The translations under genes and the position numbers were made by a program. A stretch of DNA of 64,000 bases from Streptomyces drozdowiczii (GTDB lineage: Bacteria > Actinomycetota > Actinomycetes > Streptomycetales > Streptomycetaceae): assembly GCF_026167665.1 (NCBI RefSeq), contig NZ_CP098740.1:2914001-2978000 (forward strand), in the 5' to 3' direction. Under the pieces are notes generated by a model. It was not told where the DNA came from. It did not search any database and was given only the letters and a program-made list of their open reading frames with translations. The stretch's first letter is position 1. Every line of letters begins with the position of its first letter. Below, piece by piece: positions 1 to 7,108 of the stretch.

Positions 1-296
1 TTGCTGACGGTCACGATGAGCTTCGACCAGGTGGCGGGGCCGACCGCGCCGTCGGCGGACAGGCCGTTGGCGCTCTGGAAGCCTCGGACGCTGCTCACGG
101 TGCCGGGGCCGAAGTCCCCGTCGGCGGTGGTGCTGAAGCCGCGCGCGGTCAGCAGGTGCTGGACGGTCGTGACATCGGCGCCCTTGTCGCCGCTGTCCAC
201 GACGGGCCAGCCGGCGGCCTGGGCGGCCGGCACGACGAGCAGGGCGGCGAGGAGTGCGGCGAACACCGCGGTGATGACGGACGCTGCGCGTCTCAT
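1..296 (-). CDS. Secreted peptidoglycan-binding domain protein (3' end outside window)
   Basis: The visible 98 codons encode an N-terminal signal peptide (MRRAAS, then an Ala/Val-rich core ending near AQA) followed by a PG_binding_1 repeat. The repeat has the spacing typical of the family: GDKGADVTTVQHLL, then DGDFGPGT, then FQSANGLSADG and ATW. It is probably an exported cell-wall binding protein with no catalytic domain visible. The ATG at 296 follows AGGAGA at good spacing and lies 40 bp downstream of the amidase gene on the same strand, so the two are likely co-transcribed. Its repeat resembles the C-terminal repeats of that amidase, suggesting duplication. The C-terminus runs off the window, so a further domain cannot be excluded. 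Confidence 0.8.
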   Translation of the reverse strand, partial: MRRAASVITAVFAALLAALLVVPAAQAAGWPVVDSGDKGADVTTVQHLLTARGFSTTADGDFGPGTVSSVRGFQSANGLSADGAVGPATWSKLIVTVS

Positions 297-336
297 GAAC
301 GTGTCTCCTGTCGGGGTGAGGTGCGGTGATACGGGA

Positions 337-1416
337 TTACGCGACGAGCCGGCTCCACGTACGGGCGTCCACGACCCCGTCCGCGGGCAGTGACCGGGTC
401 GTCTGGAACCGGACCACGCTCGCCGCGGTCCCGGGCCCGAAGGCGCCGTCGACGTCGGTCGCGATGCCGTGCGCCGCGAGCTGGCGCTGCACGGCCTCCA
501 CCGCGACGCCGGAGTCGCCCTGCCGGGCGGGCGCGGCGAGTTGGTTCCAGGTCTGGAGGCCCGCGACGCCGTCCGGGGTCGCGTGCATGGTGTTCTGGAA
601 GGCGAGCACCGCGGCCTGCGTGGCGGGACCGTAGGCACCGTCCGCCGTGAGCGCGGCGCCGCGCGCGTTCAGCAGGAGCTGGAGCGTACGGACGCGCTCG
701 CCGGTGTTCCCGGTGGCGAGCACGGGCCACACGGGCGGGGTCGCGTCGCCGCCGATCCGGGCCGCCACGTCCTGGCGCAGCTTCGGCAGCAGGGCGTAGA
801 GGCGGTCGCCGGGGCACTCGGTGCTGTTGAAGTCGCGGTGCCCGTAGATCTGGTAGGCCGCGAGCCCGTACTGACGGCAGATCTGCGCGCACAGCTCCAC
901 CAGCGCGGCGTACTGCTCGCTCCGGGGCTCGACCGTGGTGTACGTGCCCTCGTTCTCGATGCCGACGGCCACCGTGTTCTGCCCGGTGCAGTGCGCCGAC
1001 TCCACCTGCCGCGTGCCGCCCTGGAGCGCGGCGAGGCTGCCGTGCCGGCCCTCCATCACGACCGCGCCCCGGCTGACCGTGAAGTGCTGGCCGGTGTCGA
1101 TCCAGTGTTCCGTGTCCATCTGGTACGCCTGTATGGACCGGGCCAGCGCGAAGGCGTGGGCCTGCGAGTAGTCCGTGGAGTTGGGGTCCGCGGTGTGGTG
1201 CACGATGATCTTCTGCGGCCGCGTGGCCAGGGTCTTCACCGGACTGCTGGGCTGCCGGGCGCCCCAGGCCGCGCAGTCGGCGATCACGGGCCCGGTCGCG
1301 GCGCGCGCCCGGCCCGGCGCGGCAAGCGGCAGCAGCGCGGCGGCGCCGAGCGCGAGTGTTCCGGTGAGTACGGCCCTGCGGCGCGGGTGCGGCTGGGGGC
1401 GGTCGAGCGCGGTCAT
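337..1416 (-). CDS. Secreted N-acetylmuramoyl-L-alanine amidase with two peptidoglycan-binding domains
   Basis: Predicted 359 aa exported zinc amidase cleaving the muramic acid-L-alanine bond of peptidoglycan. Residues 1-40 form a Tat-like signal (RRR then a hydrophobic Ala/Leu stretch ending ARA). An Amidase_2/PGRP domain spans about 45-222. The likely zinc ligands are His73 in IVHHT, His193 in YGHRD and Cys201 in ECPGD. Two PG_binding_1 repeats follow (about 237-293 and 298-359). The ATG at 1416 is preferred because GAAGGACC precedes it and the signal peptide starts there; the frame is open further upstream. It heads a probable two-gene unit with the binding-only protein downstream. Confidence 0.93.
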   Translation of the reverse strand: MTALDRPQPHPRRRAVLTGTLALGAAALLPLAAPGRARAATGPVIADCAAWGARQPSSPVKTLATRPQKIIVHHTADPNSTDYSQAHAFALARSIQAYQMDTEHWIDTGQHFTVSRGAVVMEGRHGSLAALQGGTRQVESAHCTGQNTVAVGIENEGTYTTVEPRSEQYAALVELCAQICRQYGLAAYQIYGHRDFNSTECPGDRLYALLPKLRQDVAARIGGDATPPVWPVLATGNTGERVRTLQLLLNARGAALTADGAYGPATQAAVLAFQNTMHATPDGVAGLQTWNQLAAPARQGDSGVAVEAVQRQLAAHGIATDVDGAFGPGTAASVVRFQTTRSLPADGVVDARTWSRLVA

Positions 1417-1711
1417 GCGAGGTCCTTCGGAGTCGGTGGGCGGGCAGCGCGGCGGCGCGGACGGCCGTGGGCGGCGTGGGGAGGGGTCTCCTGAGGGGTG
1501 CGACGACCCGGACGAGGCCGACACCGACGAACCTAGGGAGACCGGAGACCGTCCCTCCACGCTTTCCCGTCCCGGGAGCCCGGCAGGGCGTCACGGGATG
1601 CGCGTGGGACGCGGCCGCGCATGCGCTGACCTGCGGTGATGTGGGACTACGGGACCGAGCCGCGGACCCCGCGCGGGACGGCGGGACGAGCCGGCGGCAG
1701 CCACCGGGCGC

Positions 1712-1877
1712 TCAGGCCACCGGGAGTCCCCGGTCCTCGATCGCACGCAGACGCGACCCCCGGGCGCCGAGGACGGTGAGCAGGAGCACGCCGACGGCGG
1801 CGCCCGGGATGAGGCTCGGGAAGGTGGTCGCCGAACGCGGCGACCGTGTACTCGTTCGCGACCGTAGGCGGATCCAC
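1712..1877 (-). pseudogene. Possible remnant of a small membrane protein
   Basis: Between the amidase promoter and the sigma gene, the minus strand carries a hydrophobic tail (LIPGAAVGVLLLTVLG) ending in a charged stretch and a stop at 1712. A second, offset frame upstream starts near 1877 (MDPPTVANEYTVAAFGDHL). Joined by a frameshift, the two would read as one short protein with a C-terminal membrane segment. There is no recognisable family and no clear ribosome site. The remainder of 1417-1905 holds the amidase promoter region and nothing else I can identify. It could equally be chance open frame in GC-rich DNA. Confidence 0.22.
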
Positions 1878-1905
1878 CCGCGCCCCCGCCTCGAACGCGG
1901 CAGAT

Positions 1906-2757
1906 TCACGCCCCCTCCGGCAGGTCCGTCCGCGCCAGTCGTGCCGGGTCCGCCAGCACCGTGATCTCCGTGATGCGGTCGCCCGTGACCGTGAAGGTGA
2001 GGAGGGACTGCGGGGTGCCTTCCGGGGTGCGGGCGAGGATCGCGGGGAGGCCGTTGTACGTGGTCGGGTGGCCGTGGGCCGCGGCGGCCGCCAGGCGGGC
2101 CCGGGTCGCCACCTCCGTCGCGCCGAGCACCACGTACGTGCCGTTCGAGGTGTGCGCGGTCAGCTTCACCTCGGGGTGCAGGACATCCAGCAGCCGTTCG
2201 AACCGGCCCTCGCGGGCCGCCGCCAGGAACGCCTGGACCACCTCGCGCTCCCGGCGGCCCGGCCTCGCCGGCTGCTGGGCCCCCTGGACCTTCCGCCGCG
2301 CCCGGCTCGCCAGCATCTTCGTCGCGTCCGCCGACTTGCCCAGGATGGGGCCCACCTCCGCGAACGGCACCGCGAAGACATCGTGCAGCACGAACGCCAG
2401 CCGTTCGTCCGGCCGCAGCGTGTCCAGCACCGTCAGCAGCGCGACGCCCACGGAGTCCCCGATCGCCGCCAGCTCCTCCGGCGCGGGGGTGCCGTCCGGC
2501 GTCACCGCGTACTCCGGCCCCTCTTCGTACGACACCTCCGGGCGCCGCCGCCCCGACCGCAGCACGTCCAGGCTGATCCGGCCCACCACCGTCGTCAGCC
2601 AGCCGCCCAGGTTCTCGATCTCCCCCGCGTCCTGACGCGACAGCCGCAGCCACGCCTCCTGCACCGCGTCCTCCGCGTCCGCGTGCGACCCGAGCATCCG
2701 GTACGCGACGGCCCTCAGCCGGTCCCGGTGCGCCTCGAACTCCTCGGCCAACGCCAT
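1906..2757 (-). CDS. ECF RNA polymerase sigma factor with C-terminal SnoaL-like domain (ECF41-like)
   Basis: 283 aa. Sigma-70 region 2 (about 8-75: MLGSHADAEDAVQEAWLRL) and region 4 (about 105-165: LRPDERLAFVLHDVF, then an HTH ending ASRARRKV) are followed by a SnoaL/NTF2-like extension (about 176-283) ending VLADPARLA. No anti-sigma gene is nearby. In ECF41-type factors the fused C-terminal domain replaces a separate anti-sigma factor. The ATG at 2757 has a strong GGAGGT site. It diverges from a carboxymuconolactone-decarboxylase-like gene, the typical ECF41 partner (the COE group). Both genes face matching promoter elements in the shared gap, which suggests autoregulation. A related SnoaL-tailed ECF group is possible because the classic DGGGK motif is not obvious. 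Confidence 0.9.
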   Translation of the reverse strand: MALAEEFEAHRDRLRAVAYRMLGSHADAEDAVQEAWLRLSRQDAGEIENLGGWLTTVVGRISLDVLRSGRRRPEVSYEEGPEYAVTPDGTPAPEELAAIGDSVGVALLTVLDTLRPDERLAFVLHDVFAVPFAEVGPILGKSADATKMLASRARRKVQGAQQPARPGRREREVVQAFLAAAREGRFERLLDVLHPEVKLTAHTSNGTYVVLGATEVATRARLAAAAAHGHPTTYNGLPAILARTPEGTPQSLLTFTVTGDRITEITVLADPARLARTDLPEGA

Positions 2758-2760
2758 GGT

Positions 2761-2822
2761 TGTTACCTCCCTGGAAGCGGCTCCGTCATAGGGATGACGC
2801 GCACCGGCGCGGCAACGTAACC
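2761..2822. promoter_or_regulatory. Mirror-image pair of ECF41-like promoters
   Basis: Plus strand: TGTTACC (2761-2767), 16 bases, CGTC (2784-2787), pointing at the gene at 2842. Minus strand: GGTTACG (2822-2816), 16 bases, CGTC (2799-2796), pointing at the sigma gene. Both resemble the reported ECF41 consensus TGTCACA-N16-CGTC. The two CGTC boxes form the ends of an inverted repeat, CGTCAT-4-ATGACG (2784-2799). Assignment to this sigma factor is inference. Confidence 0.65.
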
Positions 2823-2841
2823 CTCCGAAGGAGCCCTCCCC

Positions 2842-3300
2842 ATGGAAAACCGCCTCAAGGACAAGAACGGCGCCCACCCCGACGTCTGGACCGCCGTCCG
2901 CCACCTCCACCAGGCGATTGCCTCCGGCGGCGTCGACCCCAAGATCCTCGCCCTCGTCCACCTGCGCGTCAGCCAGATCAACGGCTGCTCGGCCTGCGTC
3001 TTCGCCGCCGTCGCCGCCGGCAAGAAGGCCGGTGACACCGACGAGCGCCTCCACACCGTCGCGGCCTGGCGCGAAGCGCCCTTCTATACGGACGGCGAGC
3101 GCGCCGCGCTGGCCCTCGCCGAGGGCGCCACCCGCCTCCAGGACGGCGCCCCCGGCGTCACCGACGAAATCTGGGACGAGGTCAGCGCGCAATTCACCGA
3201 GCAGCAGATCGGCGCCCTCAACCTCGAAATCGCCCTGACCAACTTTTTCAACCGCATCAACCGCACGGTCAAGGAACCCGCCGGGAAGACGTGGGGCTGA
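2842..3300 (+). CDS. Carboxymuconolactone decarboxylase/AhpD-family protein
   Basis: 152 aa, the usual length of small AhpD-like proteins. The conserved core VSQINGCSACVF carries the CxxC pair expected of alkylhydroperoxidase-type members, which act as thiol-dependent peroxidases; this suggests an oxidative or electrophile stress role. The ATG at 2842 follows GAAGGAG. It is transcribed divergently from the SnoaL-tailed ECF sigma gene and has a matching promoter element at 2761-2787, so it is the probable target of that sigma factor. Its 3' end overlaps the convergent MarR gene by 32 bp. The substrate is unknown. Confidence 0.9.
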   Translation: MENRLKDKNGAHPDVWTAVRHLHQAIASGGVDPKILALVHLRVSQINGCSACVFAAVAAGKKAGDTDERLHTVAAWREAPFYTDGERAALALAEGATRLQDGAPGVTDEIWDEVSAQFTEQQIGALNLEIALTNFFNRINRTVKEPAGKTWG

Positions 3301-3820
3301 CGCCCGCGTGCTCCGCCTCCAGCACGGACGTCAAGGACGGCGGGTTCGGCTCGGTCCAGGTTCGTCCGGCCCCGCTGATCCGGCGCAGCATGTCCAGGAA
3401 GCGGACCCGCTCGTCGAGGGTCAACGGGGCCAGGAGTTCCGCGTTGGCGCGGTCGCCCGCTGCCGTGCACTCCTCCAGGCGGCGGCGCCCCGCCTCCGTC
3501 ACGCTGACCGCGTTCTTGCGGCGGTCGTTCGGGTCCGGGGCGCGGACGATCAGGGACTCCTCCTGAAGGTCGTTCAGGATGCCGACCAGGTCCTTCGGGT
3601 CGAGGGCGACCGCGCGGCCCAGGTCCGCCTGGGCGACGGGCTCCAAGTCCTCCACCGCCGCCAGCACTACGTGGTGCCACATCTTCATGCCGTGCGCGGC
3701 CAGCGCATCCGCCACCAGGGACCGGCCCCGCGCCGCCGCCCGGCCCAGGAGCCAGCTCGGGAGCGGGCGGATGCGGCTCGGGGCCGTCGTCGCTGCTGCC
3801 TTGTCTGCCATGCCCCGCAT
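3269..3820 (-). CDS. MarR-family transcriptional regulator
   Basis: 183 aa. A winged-helix DNA-binding core lies at about 50-115 (LGRAVALDPKDLVGILNDLQEESLIVR, then the wing DPNDRRKNAVSVT), flanked by dimerisation helices. It diverges from a zinc-type quinone oxidoreductase. Two identical-architecture palindromes lie in the 88-bp gap, so it most likely represses both itself and the oxidoreductase. Start codons at 3820 and 3811 (MADKAAA) are both possible; neither has a strong ribosome site, and the first operator ends only 15 bp upstream of 3820. The 3' end overlaps the convergent AhpD-like gene. Confidence 0.88.
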   Translation of the reverse strand: MRGMADKAAATTAPSRIRPLPSWLLGRAAARGRSLVADALAAHGMKMWHHVVLAAVEDLEPVAQADLGRAVALDPKDLVGILNDLQEESLIVRAPDPNDRRKNAVSVTEAGRRRLEECTAAGDRANAELLAPLTLDERVRFLDMLRRISGAGRTWTEPNPPSLTSVLEAEHAGVSPTSSRRVP

Positions 3821-3834
3821 CGTATCCAGGAATC

Positions 3835-3880
3835 ATTGGACTCCCCAACGACTTTCGCCCTATCGTTGGCGTTCCCAATG
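3835..3880. promoter_or_regulatory. Twin MarR operators in a divergent promoter
   Basis: Two copies of TTGG-N5-CCAA occur at 3836-3848 and 3866-3878, with centres 30 bp apart (about three helical turns). The outer bases also pair (CATTGG with CCAATG), so the whole block is a nested palindrome. TTGGAC (3836-3841) and TATCGT (3861-3866) could be the -35/-10 of the oxidoreductase promoter, so binding would block it. Ownership by the adjacent MarR gene is inferred. Confidence 0.7.
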
Positions 3881-3908
3881 AACGCCCCCTCGGTCGGAGG
3901 TCATCGCC

Positions 3909-4835
3909 ATGCGGCGCATTCGGTACGAACACAGCGGCGGGCCCGAGGTTTTGTTCGAGGAGGACGTGCCCGTTCCCACACCCGGCCCCGGCGAACTCCT
4001 CGTCAAGGTCGAGGCAGTCGGCATCACCCTCCCAGTGGTGCGGAAGGTGCGCGAAGGCCGGGAGCCGATCCCGCTCGGCGGCGAGGTCGCCGGGGAGGTG
4101 GTGACGCTCGGGGACGGGGTGAGCGCGCACGCCGTCGGCGACCGGGTCACCGGCCTCTGCTTCGGGCACGGGTACGCCGAATACGCCCTGCTCCACCAGG
4201 CCATGGCGTCCGCCGTCCCCGCCGGGGCCACCGCCCAGGACGCCGTCGCGCTCGTCCGGAGCGGGGTCGTCGCGCTCGGGGCGCTGGAGTCCGCGCGGCC
4301 CGAGAAGGGCGAAGCCGTGCTCGTCACGGCCGCCGCGAGCGGCGTCGGGCACCTGGCGCTCCAGCTCGCCCGGCTCCGGGGCGCGTCCCGGGTCGTGGCG
4401 GCCGTGGGCGATCCGGCGAAGGCGGACTTCGTACGGTCGCTCGGGGCCGACGAGGTGGTGACGTACACCGGCGAGAGCTGGGGCGAGCCCTGCGACATCG
4501 TCCTGGACGCGGTCGGCGGCGACCTCCTCCCCCGGGCCGTCCGGGCCACCGCCCCCGGTGGCCGACTCGTCGCCTACAGCTCGGGCGGCGGCACGATCGA
4601 GGCGTACGACCTGCTCGTCGGCGGCAAGTCGGTCATCGGCTTCCAGGTGGCCCACATCGCCCGGACGCAGCCCGCACGGTACGCCGGCTGGATCGCGGAG
4701 CTGTGGGCGCTGCACGCCGAGGGCAGCCTGCGCCCCGCCGTCCACGCGGCCCACCCGCTGGCCGACGCGGCCCTCGCCCACGCGACGATCGAGAACCGGG
4801 CCAACCGGGGCAAGGTCGTCCTCACCGCATCCTGA
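3909..4835 (+). CDS. Zinc-type alcohol dehydrogenase family NAD(P)H:quinone oxidoreductase
   Basis: 308 aa medium-chain dehydrogenase/reductase. A GroES-like N-terminal domain (about 25-125: GGEVAGEVVTLG, then VGDRVTG) is followed by a Rossmann domain (about 130-260) with the nucleotide-binding stretch VTAAASGVGHLALQLA. The structural and catalytic zinc cysteines of true alcohol dehydrogenases are absent, as in quinone oxidoreductases/zeta-crystallins. It probably reduces quinones or other electrophiles with NADPH. The ATG at 3909 follows GGAGG. Divergent pairing with a MarR regulator and twin operators points to induction by the substrate or a related electrophile. Confidence 0.9.
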   Translation: MRRIRYEHSGGPEVLFEEDVPVPTPGPGELLVKVEAVGITLPVVRKVREGREPIPLGGEVAGEVVTLGDGVSAHAVGDRVTGLCFGHGYAEYALLHQAMASAVPAGATAQDAVALVRSGVVALGALESARPEKGEAVLVTAAASGVGHLALQLARLRGASRVVAAVGDPAKADFVRSLGADEVVTYTGESWGEPCDIVLDAVGGDLLPRAVRATAPGGRLVAYSSGGGTIEAYDLLVGGKSVIGFQVAHIARTQPARYAGWIAELWALHAEGSLRPAVHAAHPLADAALAHATIENRANRGKVVLTAS

Positions 4836-4852
4836 CCACCCGAGCGCCGCGC

Positions 4853-5386
4853 CTACTCCGCGTGCTCCTTCAGGAACGCGCCCGCGTGGGCCGCCGCCTC
4901 CTCCTTCGTCGGGAAGCCCCCCGTACCGTCCGCCGCACTATGCGTGCCGTCGGCGCCCAGGCCCGACCAGCACCAGCCCCCCGGCACCTCTTCCCAACTC
5001 AACTCAGCCCTGCCGCCGAACAGTTCCAGCTTGCTCGCCTCGCGCCGCTTCCCCACCGCATCCGGCCACTTCTTGCGGGCACCCTGCCGCGTGATCCCCC
5101 AGGCGGCCCCCAGCCGCTCGTAGTTCGCGCCGTAGGAACCGGCCGTCCGGGCGGCTATCGCGGTCAGCCGCTTGACCTCCTCGTCGACCACCTTCCAAGC
5201 GGCCAGAACGGACAGCGACACCTCCACCGGCTCCGCCGCCCACATCCGGTCCGGCGGCAGCCCCGTCGCCCGCGCCTGAAGCGCCTCGGCGACCGGATTC
5301 AGCGCCTCCAGCAGCGCCGCGTCCAGCGCCACGCGATCCACGTCCCGGCCCGTCGCCGCGTTCTCGATCTCCCCAGAGTTCCCCAT
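4853..5386 (-). CDS. Small conserved protein with helix-turn-helix-like segment
   Basis: 177 aa, not assigned to a named family. The middle region (about 80-110: YERLGAAWGITRQGARKKWP) reads as an HTH. The C-terminal part (FGGRAELSWEEVPGGWCWSG, then KEEAAAHAGAFLKEH) is a compact tryptophan-rich module that I do not recognise. The ATG at 5386 lies only a few bases downstream of a plausible -10 (TAAAGT, 5400-5395), so the mRNA may be leaderless. A palindromic operator covers the -35 region, so an autoregulatory DNA-binding role is likely but unproven. It is convergent with the oxidoreductase, 17 bp away. Confidence 0.82.
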   Translation of the reverse strand: MGNSGEIENAATGRDVDRVALDAALLEALNPVAEALQARATGLPPDRMWAAEPVEVSLSVLAAWKVVDEEVKRLTAIAARTAGSYGANYERLGAAWGITRQGARKKWPDAVGKRREASKLELFGGRAELSWEEVPGGWCWSGLGADGTHSAADGTGGFPTKEEAAAHAGAFLKEHAE

Positions 5387-5394
5387 GCCTCGTA

Positions 5395-5438
5395 ACTTTA
5401 GTTGTCGAGATCCGTTTCGACAACCCTTGTTGTCGAAA
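5395..5438. promoter_or_regulatory. GTTGTCGA palindrome cluster over the promoter of the 4853-5386 gene
   Basis: Three half-sites: GTTGTCGA (5401-5408), TTTCGACAAC (5415-5424) and GTTGTCGAAA (5429-5438). The last two form a perfect 10-bp inverted repeat with a 4-base spacer. On the minus strand TTGTCG (5423-5418), 17 bases, TAAAGT (5400-5395) makes a credible promoter whose -35 box lies inside the repeat. Transcription would start next to the ATG at 5386. The binding protein is probably the HTH gene product itself (inference). Confidence 0.65.
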
Positions 5439-5517
5439 TTCTTTTGCCCCTACCCCACGCCCCCGCCCCGCCACAACTCCGGCCGGGCTCCGGAAACCAG
5501 CACCTACGCTTGCTGCC

Positions 5518-6324
5518 ATGCCCATCCCACCCGCATATGCCCTCGTCGCCACCGACCTGGACGGCACCCTCTTGCGCGGCGACGACACCGTCAGCCCCCG
5601 CACCCGCGCCTCGCTCGCCCTGGCCCGCGCGGCCGGCGCCCGCCATCTCGTCGTCACCGGGCGGCCCGTGCCCGGCGTGCGGGAGCTGCTGGACGGGCTC
5701 GGGTACGAGGGGCTGGCCGTCTGCGGGCAGGGCACGCAGGTGTACGACGCCGGGGCGCGGCGCACCGTGCGGGCCGTCACGCTCGACCGGGAGGCGGCCG
5801 GGACCGCGCTCGGGAAGATCGAGGCCCAGGTGGGCCAGGTCTTCGCCGCCGTGGACCAGGACGGGGCCGAGGGGCGCACGCTCATCGAGCCCGGCTACCG
5901 GCTGCCGCACGCCACGCTCCCCGCACAGCGCACCCGGCACCGGGACGAGCTGTGGGCCGAGCCCGTGATCAAGGTGCTCATCCGCCACCCCGAGCTGAGC
6001 GACGAGGCGCTGACCGCCGAGGCCCGCGCGGTCGTCGGGGACCTCGCCACGGTGACGCACTCCGGGCCCGGGACCGTCGAGCTCCAGCCGTACGGCATCG
6101 ACAAGGGCGCCGGGATCGCGCTCGCCGCCGAGGAGCTGGGCATCGACCCGCGCACGGCGATCGCCTTCGGGGACATGCCCAACGACCTGCCGATGTTCCG
6201 CAGCTGCGGCTACGGCGTCGCCATGGGCAACGCCCACCCGGAGCTGCGCGCGGCGGCCGACGAGGTGACGTTCTCCAACGAGGAGGACGGGATAGCGGTC
6301 GTGCTGGAACGCCTCTACGGCTGA
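5518..6324 (+). CDS. HAD-family (Cof-type) hydrolase
   Basis: 268 aa cytosolic phosphatase of the Cof subfamily. Motif I is DLDGT with catalytic Asp13 and Asp15. Motif IV is FGDMPNDLPMF near the C-terminus, with the MGNAHPEL and ADEVTFSNEEDGIA signatures typical of Cof proteins. The type IIB cap lies between. Such enzymes usually hydrolyse sugar phosphates or flavin/pyridoxal phosphates; the substrate cannot be predicted here. The start at 5518 places the HAD motif at the usual distance from the N-terminus. It ends 4 bp from the convergent TetR gene. Confidence 0.92.
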   Translation: MPIPPAYALVATDLDGTLLRGDDTVSPRTRASLALARAAGARHLVVTGRPVPGVRELLDGLGYEGLAVCGQGTQVYDAGARRTVRAVTLDREAAGTALGKIEAQVGQVFAAVDQDGAEGRTLIEPGYRLPHATLPAQRTRHRDELWAEPVIKVLIRHPELSDEALTAEARAVVGDLATVTHSGPGTVELQPYGIDKGAGIALAAEELGIDPRTAIAFGDMPNDLPMFRSCGYGVAMGNAHPELRAAADEVTFSNEEDGIAVVLERLYG

Positions 6325-6328
6325 GGGT

Positions 6329-6916
6329 TCAGAGCGTCGCCCCCAGCGCCCGCAGTACGTGGTCCACCAGCTTCCCCACGTCCTCCGCGTCCTGCATCGG
6401 CTTGCGCAGCACATGGCGGTAGTACAGCGGGCCGTAGAGCATCTCCACCGCGAGGTCCAGGTCCGCGTCCGGCGGGATCTGGCCCCGGTCCTGGGCGCTC
6501 CGCAGCCGGCCGACCGCCTCCCGGAAGCGGGGGTCGATGAGCTGTGTGCGAACCGTTTCGGCCAGTTGGTCGTCGTGGTGGAGTTCGGAGAGGATGCCCG
6601 CGTAGGCCGGGCCGAACGGGGGTACGGCGAGGACGTTCACCGCGCCCGTGAGGTGGGTACGCAGATCCTTCGCGATGTCACCGGTGTCCACGAACGGGGT
6701 CGCCGAGACCAGCATCTCCGTGAAGGCTTCCAGCAGCACCGCGCTCTTCGACGGCCACCAGCGGTAGATCGTCTTCTTGCTCACGCCCGCCCGCGCCGCG
6801 ATCGCCTCGACCGTGACCCGCCCGTAGCCCCTCTCCGTACAGAGATCGAGGGCGGCTTGCAGGGTCGCCCTGCGTGAGCTCTCGCTCCTGCGCAGTGAAC
6901 TCGGCGATGTGTTCAT
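6329..6916 (-). CDS. TetR-family transcriptional regulator
   Basis: 195 aa. The N-terminal HTH (about 15-60) has the TetR signature LCTERGYGRVTVEAIAARAGVSKKTIYRWWPSK. The C-terminal ligand domain (about 85-190) is of the TetR_C type seen in Streptomyces efflux regulators. No diverging target gene is close: the ABC exporter begins on the same strand beyond a 190-bp gap and reads towards this gene. A short palindrome (6934-6946) sits just upstream of the start and may be an autoregulatory operator. The ligand is unknown. Confidence 0.9.
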   Translation of the reverse strand: MNTSPSSLRRSESSRRATLQAALDLCTERGYGRVTVEAIAARAGVSKKTIYRWWPSKSAVLLEAFTEMLVSATPFVDTGDIAKDLRTHLTGAVNVLAVPPFGPAYAGILSELHHDDQLAETVRTQLIDPRFREAVGRLRSAQDRGQIPPDADLDLAVEMLYGPLYYRHVLRKPMQDAEDVGKLVDHVLRALGATL

Positions 6917-6933
6917 TCGGTGAGCATAGGACT

Positions 6934-6946
6934 GTTTGAGCCAAAC
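6934..6946. promoter_or_regulatory. Short palindrome upstream of the TetR gene
   Basis: GTTTG-AGC-CAAAC, 18 bp upstream of the TetR start at 6916. It is AT-rich compared with its surroundings. It could be the regulator's own operator, but a 5-bp arm can arise by chance. I see nothing else identifiable between 6947 and 7108. Confidence 0.35.
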
Positions 6947-7108
6947 CTTATTGACAGTGAGTCGCTACAAGTCGAACAATGCTCTGGCGGAAACGGAACG
7001 TAGCGTGTCGGCTCGTTCCTTCTGTTTTCGCGCCGTTCGTGCCGTTCGTGCCGCGACGAGCCGATCGGGGGACGGCTCGCCGGCCGACGGTACGGGCGCG
7101 GATCCCGG

